Shown here one piece after another: positions 25,716 to 34,253 of a stretch of 64,000 nt of DNA. The DNA is from an uncultured Bacteroidales bacterium. Its GTDB lineage: Bacteria; Bacteroidota; Bacteroidia; Bacteroidales; Bacteroidaceae. Numbering within the stretch: the stretch's first letter is position 1; every line of letters begins with the position of its first letter. The translations under genes were made by a program, and so were the position numbers. The stretch lies in NCBI GenBank assembly GCA_902760345.1, contig CACWFY010000001.1:1-64000 (forward strand). The letters are read 5' to 3'. The notes under the pieces were generated by a model. It ran no database searches. It worked only from the letters and a program-made list of their open reading frames with translations, and was not told the origin of the DNA.

Positions 25716-25901
25716 TTATTCCTCCTCTTCGTCGAAGTCATAGCAGCGTGAGCCGAAGCCCTCGCTATCTGTTATTTGGTCCTCTTTGTTAGTGCTCATC
25801 GTGCCTGTCAGCGAGCCCGCCATCAGACGTACGCTGTATAGTCGTATCATTCCTATTGCTGGAGTCACATATCCTTTTTTCATCGTCGTTCCCTTTTTCA
25901 T
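25716..25901 (-). CDS. Small Bacteroidales-type peptide, unknown function
   Basis: 61 residues (or 55 from the second Met, at 25883). The pattern MKKGYVTPAIGMIRLYSVRLMAGSLTG followed by an acidic tail (YDFDEEEE) matches a recurrent type of short Bacteroidales protein with a K-x-Y-x-x-P start, a hydrophobic stretch ending near a small-residue site, and an acidic end. It may be a secreted or processed peptide. Its first ATG overlaps the stop of the upstream gene by 4 bp (ATGA), so it is translationally coupled to it. No function is known to me. Confidence 0.55.
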   Translation of the reverse strand: MKKGTTMKKGYVTPAIGMIRLYSVRLMAGSLTGTMSTNKEDQITDSEGFGSRCYDFDEEEE

Positions 25902-27541
25902 TCCACCATTACTTTCTTACCGTTCACGATGTAGAGCCCTTTGACAGGCTTAACGACACGACGACCCTGCAGGTCGTAGATTTCACTATTCAGTATTCGT
26001 TTTTCACTATTCACTAGCGAAGCATCCATCCCTGTGCTTTCTTCTTCGAAGACCAGGCTCAGTTCGCGTGCACCAGCGGGAAATGCCGACTTGGCAATCT
26101 TCAGATAAGCCTTATTAGCAGGAATAGCCACGGTGGCTGGGTCAAAGGTGCCAAATGTAAATGTATCTTTCTTCAGTCCGAAGTAGTAATAGTCATTATC
26201 GGCGCTAAACGTCGTACCTGCTGTATTTACCAGGAAAGCATTTCCGCCCTCAACTTCTGCTCCTGAATTGGCAATCGTTATCTCATAATTCCCGTTGTTT
26301 GCTCCTTTCAGCAGCAATCCCGTGTTAGCAGGGACAGCCTGGCTGATGGGCTTGAAAGTCACAGTCTTTCCATCCACGACAGCCCTGTAAGCCGTCAACC
26401 CATCAGGCAGCGTCGACAGGTCCAGTGCCTCTGTGCAGGCGAATGTAGCATAGCCCGCAGTCCCCATGGCTACAGGAACTGTAACAGTGGTGCAGTATGC
26501 TTCATTCTTATATGCTGTGACAACAATCTTAGTGGCTCGAGTCGGATTTGCTCCAGAATAGGCTTTAACAGAGTTCATCTCCGACGTAAATGTAATTGTT
26601 GATACCAGATTCGTATTGTCATTACTGACACTTGCTCCTGTAGAGACAGACCCAATATTATAATAAGTAGAATAGTTTTTTGTATAGTTTACCACAATTG
26701 AGGACAAGAAAAAACCTGTAGGAACTGTAATTTCAAAGTAATGAGGAGTAGTACCACTTCCTGTTACAATAAACACATAAGGGGTAAATGAAGATAGCAG
26801 TCCATCTTCTAAGAATAATACCATACCCGTGTTATTCTCTGTCCATCTCTGATTTTCACCATCTTTTGTCAAATTCGACACATCGGCAGCTTTAAACGTA
26901 GCATTGAGTTCTGTGCGCTTTGCATACACCGCATAGAACGACATATCCGCATCATCCATATTTGCTGAAGTAACCATTGATGGTTTATCATCGGTCGTGC
27001 CCACGATAGCAGTTGTTGCCCAACCGATAAAGCTTTTACCACCCACTGAGCTTGGATTATTAGGGAAAATAACTGATGCGCCCTCGGTCACTGCTGCCTC
27101 GTTATACAATTCGCCATTCACATAGAACGTAGCCTTATGGGATGTCCCACCGCCTCCTGATGCCGTATAAGTCACTGTCACTTCAGTCAAACGAGCTTGT
27201 TCGAACATTCTCTGACTCCACGATGTGGTAGACAATCCCGTATAAGAAGCCTTCAGTCCACCTGTATTGCTATCTGCAAAAGAAAAGCTGAGCGCAGTGA
27301 TAGTACTCGAAGACGATATAGTTATCGTACTTCCGTTATAACAACGTATGTCCGTGGTGCCATAGCCGTCATTACAGGCAAAGGTCACACCATTCTTGGT
27401 GACCGACATCGCACCACCATACCCAGAACTTCCCTGACCAATAAAATCCGAGGGTGTAAAGGTTACAGTATCTGCCCATGCGCTTCCACCTATTGCCAAG
27501 GAACAGAGCATTATAAGTAGTTTAAAGATATATTTATGCAT
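25898..27541 (-). CDS. Secreted repeat protein with type IX-like C-terminal sorting domain
   Basis: 547 residues. A signal peptide (MHKYIFKLLIMLCSLAIGGSAWA) is followed by Ser/Thr/Gly-rich beta domains, one InlB/List-Bact-type repeat (KATFYVNGELYNEAAV ... FIGWATT ... MSFYAVYAKRT), further beta modules, and a C-terminal IYDLQGRRVVKPVKGLYIVNGKKVMVE-type sorting domain (about 520-547). Such domains direct export and surface attachment by the type IX system or act as a related anchor. A 7-bp-period array encodes LVNSEKRILNSE exactly before the sorting domain. It has its own promoter (27579-27609). The binding target is unknown. Confidence 0.75.
   Translation of the reverse strand: MHKYIFKLLIMLCSLAIGGSAWADTVTFTPSDFIGQGSSGYGGAMSVTKNGVTFACNDGYGTTDIRCYNGSTITISSSSTITALSFSFADSNTGGLKASYTGLSTTSWSQRMFEQARLTEVTVTYTASGGGGTSHKATFYVNGELYNEAAVTEGASVIFPNNPSSVGGKSFIGWATTAIVGTTDDKPSMVTSANMDDADMSFYAVYAKRTELNATFKAADVSNLTKDGENQRWTENNTGMVLFLEDGLLSSFTPYVFIVTGSGTTPHYFEITVPTGFFLSSIVVNYTKNYSTYYNIGSVSTGASVSNDNTNLVSTITFTSEMNSVKAYSGANPTRATKIVVTAYKNEAYCTTVTVPVAMGTAGYATFACTEALDLSTLPDGLTAYRAVVDGKTVTFKPISQAVPANTGLLLKGANNGNYEITIANSGAEVEGGNAFLVNTAGTTFSADNDYYYFGLKKDTFTFGTFDPATVAIPANKAYLKIAKSAFPAGARELSLVFEEESTGMDASLVNSEKRILNSEIYDLQGRRVVKPVKGLYIVNGKKVMVE
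25981..26016. repeat. 7-bp-period degenerate array (TTCACTA type), in frame
   Basis: TTCACTA, TTCAGTA, TTCGTTT, TTCACTA, TTCACTA follow one another. On the coding strand they read VNSEKRILNSE, immediately before the IYDLQGRR sorting domain. Confidence 0.85.
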
Positions 27542-27578
27542 TTTGCGTTGTATATGATATTTGTTTTTTTTCTTAATG

Positions 27579-27609
27579 CAAAGATAGTAAGAAATTTTGA
27601 AAGCGCAAA
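27579..27609 (-). promoter_or_regulatory. Promoter of the secreted repeat protein gene
   Basis: The minus strand reads TATCTTTG at 27579-27586 with TTTG at 27606-27609, 19 bp upstream. Confidence 0.75.
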
Positions 27610-27716
27610 GAAAAAGAAATAGAAAATTGAATATACAGATGACAATTGTCAGAAGGGGGGTGATATTATACGCCTAAATAAATATGTTAAAAAAAACTTC
27701 TAAGAATTTAAAATAG

Positions 27717-27724
27717 TAAATTTG
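27717..27724 (+). promoter_or_regulatory. -7 element upstream of the RAYT remnant
   Basis: TAAATTTG fits TAnnTTTG, 9 bp before the ATG at 27734. Confidence 0.45.
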
Positions 27725-27733
27725 CATTCGATT

Positions 27734-27957
27734 ATGAATATACAAGCACAATGGCAATGGCAAGAGGAAGGGACGGCCTGGAAGGGCGTCGGCATCTATC
27801 ATATCACGCTGACGATTCCGTCGCGGCGGGTCGTGTGCTGATAGTCAGTCGCTGGCCGTACGACGAAAGGAAGCGCCATATCAGCCGTTCTGAATGTGTT
27901 GCACCAAACGGCATGGCTGAGGAAATCTGCAAACACCTTAATGATACAGGAACATGA
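27734..27957 (+). pseudogene. Internally deleted REP-associated tyrosine transposase (RAYT/IS200-like)
   Basis: From the ATG at 27734 one frame reads an N-terminus with EEGTAWKGVGIYHITLTIPSR and stops at 27839-27841. The next frame continues AAGRVLIVSRWPYDERKRHIS and NGMAEEICKHLNDTGT to 27957. As I know the family from Prevotella, the first piece is the N-terminus and the second the extreme C-terminus of RAYT-like proteins of several hundred residues. The central part, with the HUH motif and catalytic Tyr, is gone and the join is out of frame. It is therefore dead, but it marks the adjoining repeats as likely REP sequences. Confidence 0.72.
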
Positions 27958-28330
27958 TGAAAACAAAGTGGCGAAATCTTACATTTCCTACACTTGAAGT
28001 TGAGTATCAGCTGGTTACGTATAAATTTCCTACACTAAAAGTGTCACTTTTCCTACACTGGGCCATTTTCCGACCTGTCGTTAAACTACATATCGACCCG
28101 ACTACTGCTGCGTGGTAACCCGAGTACCAAGCTGTGGAACAGTAAGTACCACGCTTTGGTACTGACCGTACCAAAATACCGCACAAAATCTGGTACAATA
28201 TTAAGAGGATAGTCCTTTTATGTATATGATCTTCTCGTCGTTTGGGGGCTCAGTGCAGGAAAACCTACACTGATCAGTGTAGGTTTTCAGACTGTAACTT
28301 ACTGATTATCAATATCAAGTGTAGGAAATG
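27958..28330. repeat. REP-like repeat cluster next to the RAYT remnant
   Basis: TTTCCTACACT occurs at 27984, 28026 and 28049, and inverted (AGTGTAGGAAA) at 28318-28328. A second word, GTACCA, occurs at 28124, 28146 and 28168 and inverted at 28158 and 28191, forming a hairpin at 28145-28163 (AGTACCA / TGGTACT). There is no coding potential. Inverted short words beside a RAYT remnant are typical of REP/BIME arrays. Confidence 0.65.
28259..28288. repeat. Perfect 30-bp palindrome
   Basis: The half-site GAAAACCTACACTGA is followed at once by its exact inverse. It contains the CCTACACT word of the surrounding cluster in both directions and could extrude as a cruciform or bind a dimeric protein. 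Confidence 0.85.
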
Positions 28331-28363
28331 CAGGATTTCATAGCTATTGAGTTAGTAGGAAGA

Positions 28364-28403
28364 ATAAAAGGAGTCAGAGCATCAGGCTCTAACTCCTTTT
28401 ATG
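28364..28403 (-). terminator. Intrinsic terminator of the nuo operon
   Basis: A long hairpin: AAAAGGAGTCAGAGC pairs with GCTCTAACTCCTTTT with one G-T mismatch around a 4-5-base loop. It lies 22 bp after the nuoN stop on the minus strand, with T residues at the end of the stem. Confidence 0.8.
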
Positions 28404-28424
28404 ATAATCGAAACCTAACGGCCG

Positions 28425-29861
28425 TTACAGCGATGCAGCGGCAATCCACTCGTAGATGCACGAGGCCACGCCGAAGAGGGCGATGCCACAGGTGCAGACA
28501 GCGAGGGCAATCTTGGTGCACTGGTCGCTCTGGAACGTAGGCAGGGGCGTGTCCGTCTTGGTGATGTACATGGCCTTGACGATGAGGAGGTAGTAGTAGA
28601 GTGACACTACCGTATTGACCAAGGCAATGAAGACGACGAAATAAGCCATAGGCTCACCGTTCTGAACACCAGCCATGAACACGAAGAACTTCGAGAACAT
28701 GCCGGCAAACGGGGGGATACCAGCCAGCGAGAACAGAGCCAGCGTCATGAGGAACGAGAGCTTGGGGTTGGTCTGATAGAAACCGTTGTAGGCTGACATT
28801 TCAGTGCGCCCACCGTTATTATGCTCGACGACGTTGATGACCGTGAAGACAGCCATGTTGGCAACGATGTAGACGAGTACATAGTAGGTCAGGGCAGCCA
28901 CGCTGAGCTGAGAATTGCCCACAACGGCCAGCATGATGTAACCGGCCTGCGAGATGGAGCTGAAGGCCATGAAGCGCTTGAGCTCGCTCTGACGGATGGC
29001 AAAGAGGTTTGCCACGGTAATGGAGAGCACGATGACGATGTAGAGCATGTACTCCCAATACATAATCATGGGTGCGAAGACCTTCATCAGAATGATGCAC
29101 AGCGTGAGGGCTGCAGCACCCTTGGAGATGACGCTGAGATAACCAGTAACGGGTGTGGGGGCACCCTGGTAGGTGTCGGCCGTCCAGAAGTGGAAAGGTA
29201 CCAGTGAAATCTTAAAGCCGAGGCCGCTGAAGAAGAACACCAGACCGAGGATGGTGAGGGGCTCTGCCGTAATATTTGCGGCAACATCGTCGAAGTAGAG
29301 AGTACCTGTGGCAGCATAGATGAACGAGATGCCAAAGAGCATGACGCCGCTGGAGAACGTTGCCACGAGGATGTACTTGGCGGCACCCTCGGCAGAGTTG
29401 CGACGCTGGCGGTCGAAGGCCACCAGACAGGCCAGGGGCACAGAAGCCATCTCGAGGCCTAGGAAGAACATGAGGAAGTTGCCGCTGGACATCATCACAA
29501 ACATACCCAGGAGGGTAGAGATGATGAGCATGTAGAACTCGCCACGCAGCTTCTCAGCACTCTGCTTCAGCCAGGGCTCGGCCATGATGAGCACGATAGC
29601 GGTGCCAAAGGCGAGGATGGCTTTCATGACGTTGACAGCCTGGGAAGCTACATAGAGGCCGCCAAAGGCCTCGGAGGGTCCTGACAGCAGTATGATGCGG
29701 AAGGGCATGACGGCCATGAGGCCAATGGCGACTCCTCCCAAGACGCTGCCATTCTTTCCGCTACAGCGGCCAGAGAAGCAGAAGTCCATGAAGAAGACCA
29801 CTAACAGGATGAGCACGAGGTTATACTCGGGCACCATATTTAAGAATTGACTGTAATTCAT
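28425..29861 (-). CDS. nuoN: NADH-quinone oxidoreductase subunit N
   Basis: 478 residues with about 14 membrane helices, an antiporter-like proton-pumping subunit of respiratory complex I. The proton-channel segments GLGFKISLVPFHFWTADTYQGAPTPVTGYLSVISKGAA and the broken-helix region are intact. It is the last gene of the nuo row, 19 bp after nuoM, followed by a terminator. Confidence 0.95.
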   Translation of the reverse strand: MNYSQFLNMVPEYNLVLILLVVFFMDFCFSGRCSGKNGSVLGGVAIGLMAVMPFRIILLSGPSEAFGGLYVASQAVNVMKAILAFGTAIVLIMAEPWLKQSAEKLRGEFYMLIISTLLGMFVMMSSGNFLMFFLGLEMASVPLACLVAFDRQRRNSAEGAAKYILVATFSSGVMLFGISFIYAATGTLYFDDVAANITAEPLTILGLVFFFSGLGFKISLVPFHFWTADTYQGAPTPVTGYLSVISKGAAALTLCIILMKVFAPMIMYWEYMLYIVIVLSITVANLFAIRQSELKRFMAFSSISQAGYIMLAVVGNSQLSVAALTYYVLVYIVANMAVFTVINVVEHNNGGRTEMSAYNGFYQTNPKLSFLMTLALFSLAGIPPFAGMFSKFFVFMAGVQNGEPMAYFVVFIALVNTVVSLYYYLLIVKAMYITKTDTPLPTFQSDQCTKIALAVCTCGIALFGVASCIYEWIAAASL

Positions 29862-29880
29862 TTCTTTTGTCCTCCTATCT

Positions 29881-31401
29881 TTACATTACACCAATAGACT
29901 TTAAGATCGTGCCTGCAGCGGGCGAGATCATGTCGCTGAAGAAGAACGGCATGCAGCCGAGGCCTGCCACACAGAAGATGAGGCAGATGACGGCGACGCG
30001 CTCGTCCCACGTAGCATCAGTGAGCTCAAGGAAGTGCTTGTTCTCCACCTCACCATACAGAATCTTACCAACCACACGCAGGATGTAGACGGCCGTCACT
30101 ACAATCGACGTACAGGCGATGATAGTAGCCACCATGCGGAACGACGTGTTGGGGTCGCCACTCATTGGGTGAGCACCAAACGAACCTACGAAGATGGTCA
30201 TCTCGGCAATGAATCCAGAGAAGCCAGGCAAGCCGAGGTTGGCCAAACCAGCGATAACATAACCTACGGCGAGGAATGGCATAATCTTCATCAATCCGGC
30301 CAGCTCGCGGATGTCACGGGTGTGGGTACGACCGTAGATCATACCGATGAGGGCGAAGAAGAGGGCTGTCATCAGTCCGTGAGAGAGCATCTGCAGTACA
30401 GCACCTGTAACGGCCGTCTGGCTCATCATCAAGAGGGCGAAGAGCACGAGTCCGCAGTGAGACACCGACGAGTAGGCATTGATATACTTCAGGTCGGTCT
30501 GTACACAAGCAGACAGAGCACCGTAAACGACTGAGATAGTCGTGAGGATGAGGAATATCCACGACAGATCCTGAGCAGCCTCAGGCAACAGGTACATGGC
30601 TACGCGGAAGCAACCATAGCCTCCGAGCTTCATCAGCACACCGGCATGGAGCATGGACACGGCGGTAGGCGCCGAAGCGTGACCGTCAGGTGACCATGTG
30701 TGGAATGGGAACAGAGCGCCCAGCACACCGAATCCGCTGAAGATGAATGGGAAGAAGATATTCTGGATATGACCAGGAATACAATGATTAGCTGCGATAG
30801 TGGTGAGCTCGAATGTGTAAGAGCCACTGTAGAGGCCGTTGAAGAAGTAGATACCCAGCAGACCGAGAATCAGCAGGGCTGAGCCTCCCATCAGCATCAG
30901 CGTCAGCTTCATGGCCGAGTACTCCTTGCGACCGCTACCCCATACACCAATCAGAAGGTACATCGGGATAAGAGCCACCTCGTAGAACATGAACATCGTG
31001 AACAGGTCGGTAGAGATGAAGAAGCCAAACACACCCGTTGAAAGCAGGGTGAACCAAAGGAAGTACTCCTTGGTGAGTGGCTTGAGCTGCCAAGAGGCAA
31101 ATGTACCGGTGAACACGATGATGCTAGACAGCAGCAGCATGACAACAGAGATGCCGTCGACACCCACGCTGTACGCAATATTCAGCGGCTTGAACCAGGG
31201 CACACTATAGGTAAGCAGCATCTCAGCGGTGTTGCCAGCTGAACGCTCCTGGACAAAATAGATGGTCAACCATATAGAGAGGGCCAGCAGACATGAAGCT
31301 CCCGTTACCATCACGCCACGCACCTGATTGAGGTTCTTAGCCAGCCAAAGGCCAAGGAGCATCAGGGCGGGGATTAAAACAAATAAACTTAATATAGTCA
31401 T
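29881..31401 (-). CDS. nuoM: NADH-quinone oxidoreductase subunit M
   Basis: 506 residues, polytopic. It has the antiporter-like motif FSGFGVLGALFPFHTWSPDGHASAPTAVSMLHAGVLMKLGGYG and an EVALIPMYLLIGVWG segment with the conserved Glu. It is the second proton-pumping module of complex I, 30 bp after nuoL and 19 bp before nuoN. Confidence 0.95.
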   Translation of the reverse strand: MTILSLFVLIPALMLLGLWLAKNLNQVRGVMVTGASCLLALSIWLTIYFVQERSAGNTAEMLLTYSVPWFKPLNIAYSVGVDGISVVMLLLSSIIVFTGTFASWQLKPLTKEYFLWFTLLSTGVFGFFISTDLFTMFMFYEVALIPMYLLIGVWGSGRKEYSAMKLTLMLMGGSALLILGLLGIYFFNGLYSGSYTFELTTIAANHCIPGHIQNIFFPFIFSGFGVLGALFPFHTWSPDGHASAPTAVSMLHAGVLMKLGGYGCFRVAMYLLPEAAQDLSWIFLILTTISVVYGALSACVQTDLKYINAYSSVSHCGLVLFALLMMSQTAVTGAVLQMLSHGLMTALFFALIGMIYGRTHTRDIRELAGLMKIMPFLAVGYVIAGLANLGLPGFSGFIAEMTIFVGSFGAHPMSGDPNTSFRMVATIIACTSIVVTAVYILRVVGKILYGEVENKHFLELTDATWDERVAVICLIFCVAGLGCMPFFFSDMISPAAGTILKSIGVM

Positions 31402-31414
31402 AATTTTCTTTTCT

Positions 31415-31453
31415 TATGGGGCTTATAGGGCCTATAGGGCTAATAGGATTAAC
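31415..31453. repeat. 9-bp-period degenerate array (GGGCCTATA type) at the nuoL-nuoM junction
   Basis: GGGCTTATA, GGGCCTATA, GGGCTAATA, GGATTAA. The array supplies the nuoL stop codon and its last residues (ILLAL). Confidence 0.75.
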
Positions 31454-33420
31454 GTTAATGCTACTGAACCCGTGAGGAACCATACGGCATACTGGCGGAC
31501 GTCGCCACTCTGCCAGCTACGGATAGACTCACCGGCCTCGTTGGCACCCCACGCCATGAAGTTGAATGTGCCGTCGACGATGTGGCGGTCGAACCAGGCG
31601 ATAGGCGTAGAGACGCAGCGGAAGATGATACGGTGGGTAACATATTGCCAAATCTCGTCCTGATAGAAACGCTTGTAAGCGGCGCGGTGCAACTTGGGGA
31701 ACGTCTTATACAGGCGGTCGGCGATGGGCTGACTCTCACCTTTATAAATATAGGTGGCCAGGCAGATGCTCAGAATGGCAATCACCGTAGAGGTAGCAGC
31801 AATCTGCGTGTTGAAGTGGATTGTATAGTCGGTACCAGCAGCTGATACGAACGAACCGAATGAACCACCCCAATCGAGGAAGCCTGCCAGAGTAGAGTAG
31901 ATACCCACGCCCATAGTGATGATGCAAAGCACAATCAGAGGAATAGTCATCGTCAGAGGAGCTTCGTGTGGTGTGTGGTGCTCGTGAGCCTCTTTGTTCT
32001 CAGTACCCCAGAAGATACCGTAGTACAGGCGGAACATATAGAAAGCGGTCATAGCGGCAATACCCGTCATAATCCAACCCACCACAGGACTGTACTCCAT
32101 GCAGGCGGTGATAATCTCATCCTTTGAGCTGAAGCCCGAGAAGAAGGGAATACCGGCAATGGCAAGACAGCTGATGAGGAAGGTGATGTGAGTGATAGGC
32201 ATATACTTACGCAGACCACCCATCAGCGCCATCTCGTTACTGTGAACAGCGTGGATGATACAACCGGCACCCAGGAATAGGCAAGCCTTGAACATAGCGT
32301 GGGTAAACAGGTGGAACATACCGGCCATGTAACCCAGCTGTGTATGGTTGTCGAGGATAGCCTCGTGGCCAGGCAGCGAAACGCCGAGGGCCACCATCAT
32401 AAAGGCAATCTGAGAGATGGTCGAGAAGGCGAGCACACGCTTGATATCGCTTTGGGCACAAGCCACAGCAGCGGCATAGAAAGCGGTGATGACACCCACC
32501 CAGACGACAATCGACATGGCCTCAGGGGCATACTGAATCCAGAGGGGGAACATACGTGCAATTTGGAACACACCGGCTACCACCATCGTAGCAGCGTGAA
32601 TCAGAGCAGATACAGGTGTTGGACCCTCCATGGCATCGGGCAGCCAGATGTGCAAGGGGAACATAGCACTCTTACCGGCACCACCAATGAACATCAGCAC
32701 GAGTGCCGTAGGCAGGATAAAGCCCCCAGCAGCAACGGCCTTGGCCATATTGCCCTCGATGAACGGTGTGGTACCTTGGCCCATCACGATGTCGCCAGCA
32801 AATGAGAAGCTGAACGAATCGGTGAAGTAACCGAAGGTCAGGATACCGACGAGGAAGAACATATCGGCAAAGCGGGTGACGATGAATGCCTTCTTAGAAG
32901 CAGCAATGGCGGGCTTCAAAGGATAATAGAAGCCGATAAGCAGGTAGCTGGAGACACCCACCAACTCCCAGAACATGTACATCTGGAAGATGTTGGTAGC
33001 CAGTACCAAGCCCAGCATAGACATCGTGAACAGCGAGAGGAATGCGTAATAGCGCTGGAAACCCTTCTCGCCGTGCATATAGCCGAAAGAGTAGATATGT
33101 ACCATCAACGACACCGTAGAGATGACGATGAGCATCATTACCGAGATGGGGTCCAAGAGGATACCCATGTCGAAGTGTAGATTGCCCAGGGGCAGCCATG
33201 TGAAGTTGAAGGGCACGATGGTCTGAAATACACCCTCTGCAGTACGGTCAGCCGTGAAATAGGTGAAGGCTGTCCAATACGACAGGATGGTGACCAACGA
33301 CAGCGAGCAAGTGCCGATGAGTCCGGCAGTCTTGTGCTGCATCTTCATGCCAGCCAGTCCTAACACGATGAAGGACAGCAGCGGCAGAAGGAGAATCAAA
33401 AATGATAATTCGTAGATCAT
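31432..33420 (-). CDS. nuoL: NADH-quinone oxidoreductase subunit L
   Basis: 662 residues, slightly longer than average, with 15-16 membrane helices. It shows FIGGAGKSAMFPLHIWLPDAMEGPTPVSALIHAATMVVAGVF and the WELVGVSSYLLIGFYY segment with the key Glu, plus a C-terminal lateral-helix region. It is the distal proton-pumping subunit of complex I. Its last five residues (ILLAL) and stop codon come from a 9-bp-period array, so the natural C-terminus has been replaced or extended. Confidence 0.95.
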   Translation of the reverse strand: MIYELSFLILLLPLLSFIVLGLAGMKMQHKTAGLIGTCSLSLVTILSYWTAFTYFTADRTAEGVFQTIVPFNFTWLPLGNLHFDMGILLDPISVMMLIVISTVSLMVHIYSFGYMHGEKGFQRYYAFLSLFTMSMLGLVLATNIFQMYMFWELVGVSSYLLIGFYYPLKPAIAASKKAFIVTRFADMFFLVGILTFGYFTDSFSFSFAGDIVMGQGTTPFIEGNMAKAVAAGGFILPTALVLMFIGGAGKSAMFPLHIWLPDAMEGPTPVSALIHAATMVVAGVFQIARMFPLWIQYAPEAMSIVVWVGVITAFYAAAVACAQSDIKRVLAFSTISQIAFMMVALGVSLPGHEAILDNHTQLGYMAGMFHLFTHAMFKACLFLGAGCIIHAVHSNEMALMGGLRKYMPITHITFLISCLAIAGIPFFSGFSSKDEIITACMEYSPVVGWIMTGIAAMTAFYMFRLYYGIFWGTENKEAHEHHTPHEAPLTMTIPLIVLCIITMGVGIYSTLAGFLDWGGSFGSFVSAAGTDYTIHFNTQIAATSTVIAILSICLATYIYKGESQPIADRLYKTFPKLHRAAYKRFYQDEIWQYVTHRIIFRCVSTPIAWFDRHIVDGTFNFMAWGANEAGESIRSWQSGDVRQYAVWFLTGSVALTLILLAL

Positions 33421-33426
33421 AGCGTT

Positions 33427-33735
33427 TTATCCTTTCATGTTAGTAATACTGTCAACGCTGTCGCTCTTGAACTGGCGATAGACATTGATGATGATAGCAA
33501 TGGCCACCGCACTTTCAGCAGCAGCGACACCGATTACAAAGAGCGTCATAAACATACCCTCCATACCGTTAGGGTACAGCAGGCGGTTGATGGCGGCAAA
33601 ATTGATATCCACGGCATTGAGCACCAGCTCGACAGAGATGAGCATGGCAATCAGGTTGCGACGGGTCACAAAGCCATAGACGCCGATGAAGAACAGAATG
33701 GCACTAAGTGCGAAATAACATTCAACGGGTATCAT
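33427..33735 (-). CDS. nuoK: NADH-quinone oxidoreductase subunit K
   Basis: 102 residues with three membrane helices, the standard NuoK. The acidic residues in ISVELVLNAVDINF and VGVAAAESAVAIAI belong to the membrane proton path. The start overlaps the nuoJ stop by 4 bp, and nuoL follows after 6 bp. Confidence 0.95.
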   Translation of the reverse strand: MIPVECYFALSAILFFIGVYGFVTRRNLIAMLISVELVLNAVDINFAAINRLLYPNGMEGMFMTLFVIGVAAAESAVAIAIIINVYRQFKSDSVDSITNMKG

Positions 33736-34247
33736 GCCTTATCCTCCTTTCTTGCTACAACAAGGCCTCCGATGATACATGCCAGCAGGAATACTGAGAT
33801 GAACTCGAAAGGCAATACATACTGATACTTCTCTGAACCAACGAGGGCCATACCGATTTCCTTCATCGGCACCTCTACGCCGGTAATCTCCTGCGTGTAG
33901 AAGCCGGTCTTCAGCAGAATGAGACTGACGACGACCAGTCCGGCAAAGGCTGCCAGACCGCCGGCAATCATCTTGCTGGACTTCACACGCTCCTCCAGAC
34001 CCTGAAGGGTACGCTTGCTAACCAACTGGATGGCGAACACATAGATCATCGTAACGCCACCGGCATATACGGAAATCTGAGCGGCGCCCAGGAAGGTGTA
34101 ATCGAGCAGGAAATAGATGCCTGCCACACCAAAGAGCACAAACAACATGAATGTTGCGGCCCGCATAATCTTCGTCGTGGTGACACACATCAGCGCAGAG
34201 CCGATGATAAACACCGCGAGAATGACAAACATAATTGTATTACCCAT
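33732..34247 (-). CDS. nuoJ: NADH-quinone oxidoreductase subunit J
   Basis: 171 residues with five membrane helices. The third helix has the LDYTFLGAAQISVYAGGVTMIYVFAIQL segment with the pi-bulge region of NuoJ/ND6. It lies between nuoI (6 bp gap) and nuoK (4-bp overlap). Confidence 0.94.
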   Translation of the reverse strand: MGNTIMFVILAVFIIGSALMCVTTTKIMRAATFMLFVLFGVAGIYFLLDYTFLGAAQISVYAGGVTMIYVFAIQLVSKRTLQGLEERVKSSKMIAGGLAAFAGLVVVSLILLKTGFYTQEITGVEVPMKEIGMALVGSEKYQYVLPFEFISVFLLACIIGGLVVARKEDKA

Positions 34248-34253
34248 AATGCG

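Noticed and set aside
27958..28330. CRISPR-like array
   Set aside because: The repeated words are short (6-11 bp), irregularly spaced and in both orientations, with no constant repeat-spacer pattern and no cas genes.
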